Origin: Treponema sp.
GTDB taxonomy: Bacteria > Spirochaetota > Spirochaetia > Treponematales > Breznakiellaceae
DNA length: 22,110 bases
Assembly (NCBI GenBank): GCA_031255615.1
Contig: JAIRSD010000124.1
Span: 1-22,110 of the forward strand
Direction of reading: 5' to 3'
The notes beneath the pieces are model-generated. The model was not told the DNA's origin. It did no database searches and worked only from the letters and a program-made list of their open reading frames with translations. The position numbers were made by a program, and so were the translations under genes. Shown here piece after piece: positions 22,063 through 22,110 of the stretch (within the stretch, counting starts at the first letter, position 1; the number at the start of each line of letters is the position of its first letter).

Positions 22063-22110
22063 CGGAAAAAGGTTCGCTTAAACGTAGGAGTGTACTATCC
22101 TGGGGTACGG

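Overview
The window is GC-rich bacterial chromosome. My best guess at the source is a gut-type spirochaete related to the termite-gut treponemes. This rests on an Rpn-type PD-(D/E)XK protein with a tandem GEAQGFIR tail, intergenic TTGTTCGGAAAC hairpins that I associate from memory with those genomes, and a set of plant-polysaccharide glycosidases. No rRNA, tRNA or taxonomic marker is present, so the assignment is tentative.

Layout. 1-112 is the 5' part of an IS200/IS605 tnpA that runs off the left edge. Next, on the minus strand, come an MGH1/GH63-like glycosidase (585-2009) and a two-gene operon of an aldo/keto reductase and a GHL6-type glycoside hydrolase (5519 down to 2519). On the plus strand follow two different GH31 enzymes (6085-8154; 8297-10615), the second a YicI-type alpha-xylosidase of the same length as E. 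coli YicI. At 11124-12224 an Ldh2-family NAD(P)-dependent dehydrogenase is broken by one in-frame TAG; it overlaps an Rpn-like nuclease gene (12221-13201) by GTGA. Then come a uracil permease (13561-14907) and threonine synthase (15155-16525). The right side is a minus-strand operon moxR - DUF58 - transglutaminase (21876 down to 17167). The right edge (about 21985-22062) resembles the domain V/VI end of a group II intron on the minus strand.

How the genes work together. The left half looks like a glycan-use locus. The GH31 pair would remove alpha-xylosyl or alpha-glucosyl residues, for example xyloglucan-type side chains. The GHL6 and MGH1-like enzymes would act on other linkages, and the aldo/keto reductase could handle a sugar carbonyl. 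The MoxR/DUF58/transglutaminase set is a known ATPase plus membrane-partner arrangement acting at the cell envelope.

The intergenic DNA is the most unusual part. Almost every gap over 300 bases is filled by hairpin repeats. One family (five copies) has fixed linker sequences (GGGCGCAT, CCGGGCTATCCGCT, CCGCTTCTATCCCTTGCGC) separated by three or four hairpins. The stem sequences differ from copy to copy but nearly always remain self-complementary. A second family is the TTGTTCGGAAAC hairpin near gene ends, twice joined to two more hairpins as a cassette of about 120 bp. Similar GC-rich hairpins also lie inside coding sequence, in linkers of the DUF58 protein and threonine synthase.
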